Source of the DNA: Rhizobium brockwellii
GTDB taxonomy: Bacteria > Pseudomonadota > Alphaproteobacteria > Rhizobiales > Rhizobiaceae
NCBI RefSeq assembly: GCF_000769405.2
Contig: NZ_CP053439.1
Coordinates: 2,294,001-2,358,000, forward strand
Length of the DNA stretch: 64,000 nucleotides
Reading direction: 5' to 3'
Made by a program: the position numbers and the translations under genes. Positions 63,197 to 64,000 of this stretch are shown here, piece after piece; the first letter of the stretch is position 1; each line of letters begins with the position of its first letter. The notes below the pieces were generated by a model, which saw only the letters and a program-made list of their open reading frames with translations, did not search any database and was not told the DNA's origin.

Positions 63197-64000
63197 CTAT
63201 TCGCGTTCGGCGGACTTTGCCCAGAGGTTGATGTCGGCCTCGCGGGCATAGACGTCGATCTCGGCAAGCTCCTCGACACTGAATTCGAGATTGTCGAGCG
63301 CCTTGACGCAATCGACGATCTGCGACGAGCGGCTGGCGCCGATCAGCGCCGACGTCACACGGCCACCGCGCAGTACCCAGGCGATCGCCATCTGCGCCAA
63401 CGTCTGGCCGCGCCTTTCGGCGATCTCGTTGAGCTTGCGGATATTGTCGATGATTGAAGGGCGGATGTAGTCGCGCTTGAGAAAGTGGTTCTGCGCCGCT
63501 CGGCTGTCTTCGGGAATGCCGCCGAGATATTTCGTCGTCAGCATGCCCTGGGCGAGTGGCGAGAAGACGATCGAGCCCATGCCGACCTCATCCAGCGTAT
63601 CGAGCAGCCTGTCGTCCTCGACCCAGCGGTTGAGCATCGAATAGCTCGGCTGGTGGATCAGGCACGGCGTGCCGAGATCCTTCAGGATCTTTGCAGCTTC
63701 GCGCGAGCGCTGCGAATTATAGGAGGAAATGCCGACATAGAGTGCCCGGCCGGAACGGACGATATGGTCGAGCGCGCCGCAGGTCTCTTCCAATGGCGTT
63801 TCCGGGTCGAAGCGGTGCGAATAGAAGATGTCGACATAATCGAGGCCCATGCGCTTCAGGCTTTGGTCGCAGGAGGCGATCAGATACTTGCGGCTGCCCC
63901 ATTCACCGTAAGGGCCGGGCCACATGTCGTAGCCGGCCTTGGAGGAAATGATCAGCTCGTCGCGAAGCCCGACGAATTCGGTGCGCATGATTTCACCGAA
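63197..64000 (-). CDS. Aldo/keto reductase, YghZ type (5' end outside window)
   Basis: 267 residues visible; codons FGEI continue upstream of the first internal ATG to the window edge, so the start is outside. RDELIISSKAGYDMWPGPYGEWGSRKYL, DYVDIFYSHRFDPETPLEET and GMGSIVFSPLAQGMLTTKYL are typical of the YghZ / glyceraldehyde 3-phosphate reductase group, which acts on small aldehydes such as methylglyoxal. The catalytic Lys (SSKAG) and His (YSHRFD) are present; the Asp and Tyr lie in the missing part. Confidence 0.92.
   Translation of the reverse strand, partial: FGEIMRTEFVGLRDELIISSKAGYDMWPGPYGEWGSRKYLIASCDQSLKRMGLDYVDIFYSHRFDPETPLEETCGALDHIVRSGRALYVGISSYNSQRSREAAKILKDLGTPCLIHQPSYSMLNRWVEDDRLLDTLDEVGMGSIVFSPLAQGMLTTKYLGGIPEDSRAAQNHFLKRDYIRPSIIDNIRKLNEIAERRGQTLAQMAIAWVLRGGRVTSALIGASRSSQIVDCVKALDNLEFSVEELAEIDVYAREADINLWAKSAERE

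Overview
The window is a GC-rich, gene-dense chromosomal stretch from an alphaproteobacterium of the Rhizobiales, most likely a Rhizobium of the leguminosarum/etli type. The evidence is a RopA/Omp2b-type porin, the usg gene, many LysR regulators and ABC transporters, a KaiC-like gene, and several copies of dyad-rich intergenic repeats of the kind scattered through Rhizobium genomes. I saw no rRNA, tRNA, CRISPR array, insertion sequence, prophage or plasmid replication gene. Both ends cut through genes: ribB on the left and an aldo/keto reductase on the right.

Layout. 1-3.9 kb: ribB (partial), an SDR, a DMT exporter and the mobAB pair for molybdenum cofactor nucleotide attachment. 3.8-7.5 kb: a KaiC-like double ATPase followed by a hybrid histidine kinase (minus strand). 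7.6-11.4 kb: a LysR gene divergent from a cupin-aldo/keto reductase pair, then maiA and ohr. 11.6-17.8 kb: an OmpR/EnvZ-type pair, a Tat-exported epoxide-hydrolase-like protein, DipZ and a secreted alpha/beta hydrolase. The intergenic region between the two exported redox/hydrolase genes carries two 10-bp-period direct repeats of the kind OmpR-family regulators bind. 18.2-28.8 kb: a catabolic cluster (DeoR regulator, DERA, two-domain aldehyde dehydrogenase, FucU/RbsD mutarotase, PfkB sugar kinase, complete sugar ABC transporter) that reads as a 2-deoxyribose uptake and breakdown pathway. 29-35.3 kb: a long OmpA-type cell-wall anchor, a polar amino acid ABC transporter without its own ATPase, Usg and a DUF2270 membrane protein. 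35.4-40.1 kb: methyltransferase, GST, two ArsR-AHSA1 modules and two DUF1801 proteins. 40.3-44.6 kb: an alkanesulfonate (ssu) cluster with a second, truncated ssuA leader in front of ssuD. 44.7-53.3 kb: 3-hydroxyisobutyrate dehydrogenase family, AlkD-type glycosylase, LysR, porin, Lrp, uracil-DNA glycosylase, exported nuclease and a PleC/DivJ-like kinase. 53.3-58.5 kb: dgkA, cobT and cobS (divergent), a DUF1289 protein coupled to a membrane aspartic protease, a half-size EamA protein and a LysR regulator. 58.5-64 kb: an SDR, an ABC-2 exporter, a GH43 xylosidase and an aldo/keto reductase.

The most notable items are the deoxyribose cluster with its ALDH16-like didomain enzyme, the KaiC/hybrid-kinase operon lacking kaiA and kaiB, the ssuA leader duplication, the tandem operator repeats in front of dipZ, a 17-bp dyad in front of an arsR gene, and an intrinsic terminator at 61.4 kb that has no gene upstream on its strand. 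All functional calls are from reading motifs and context; no database search was run.
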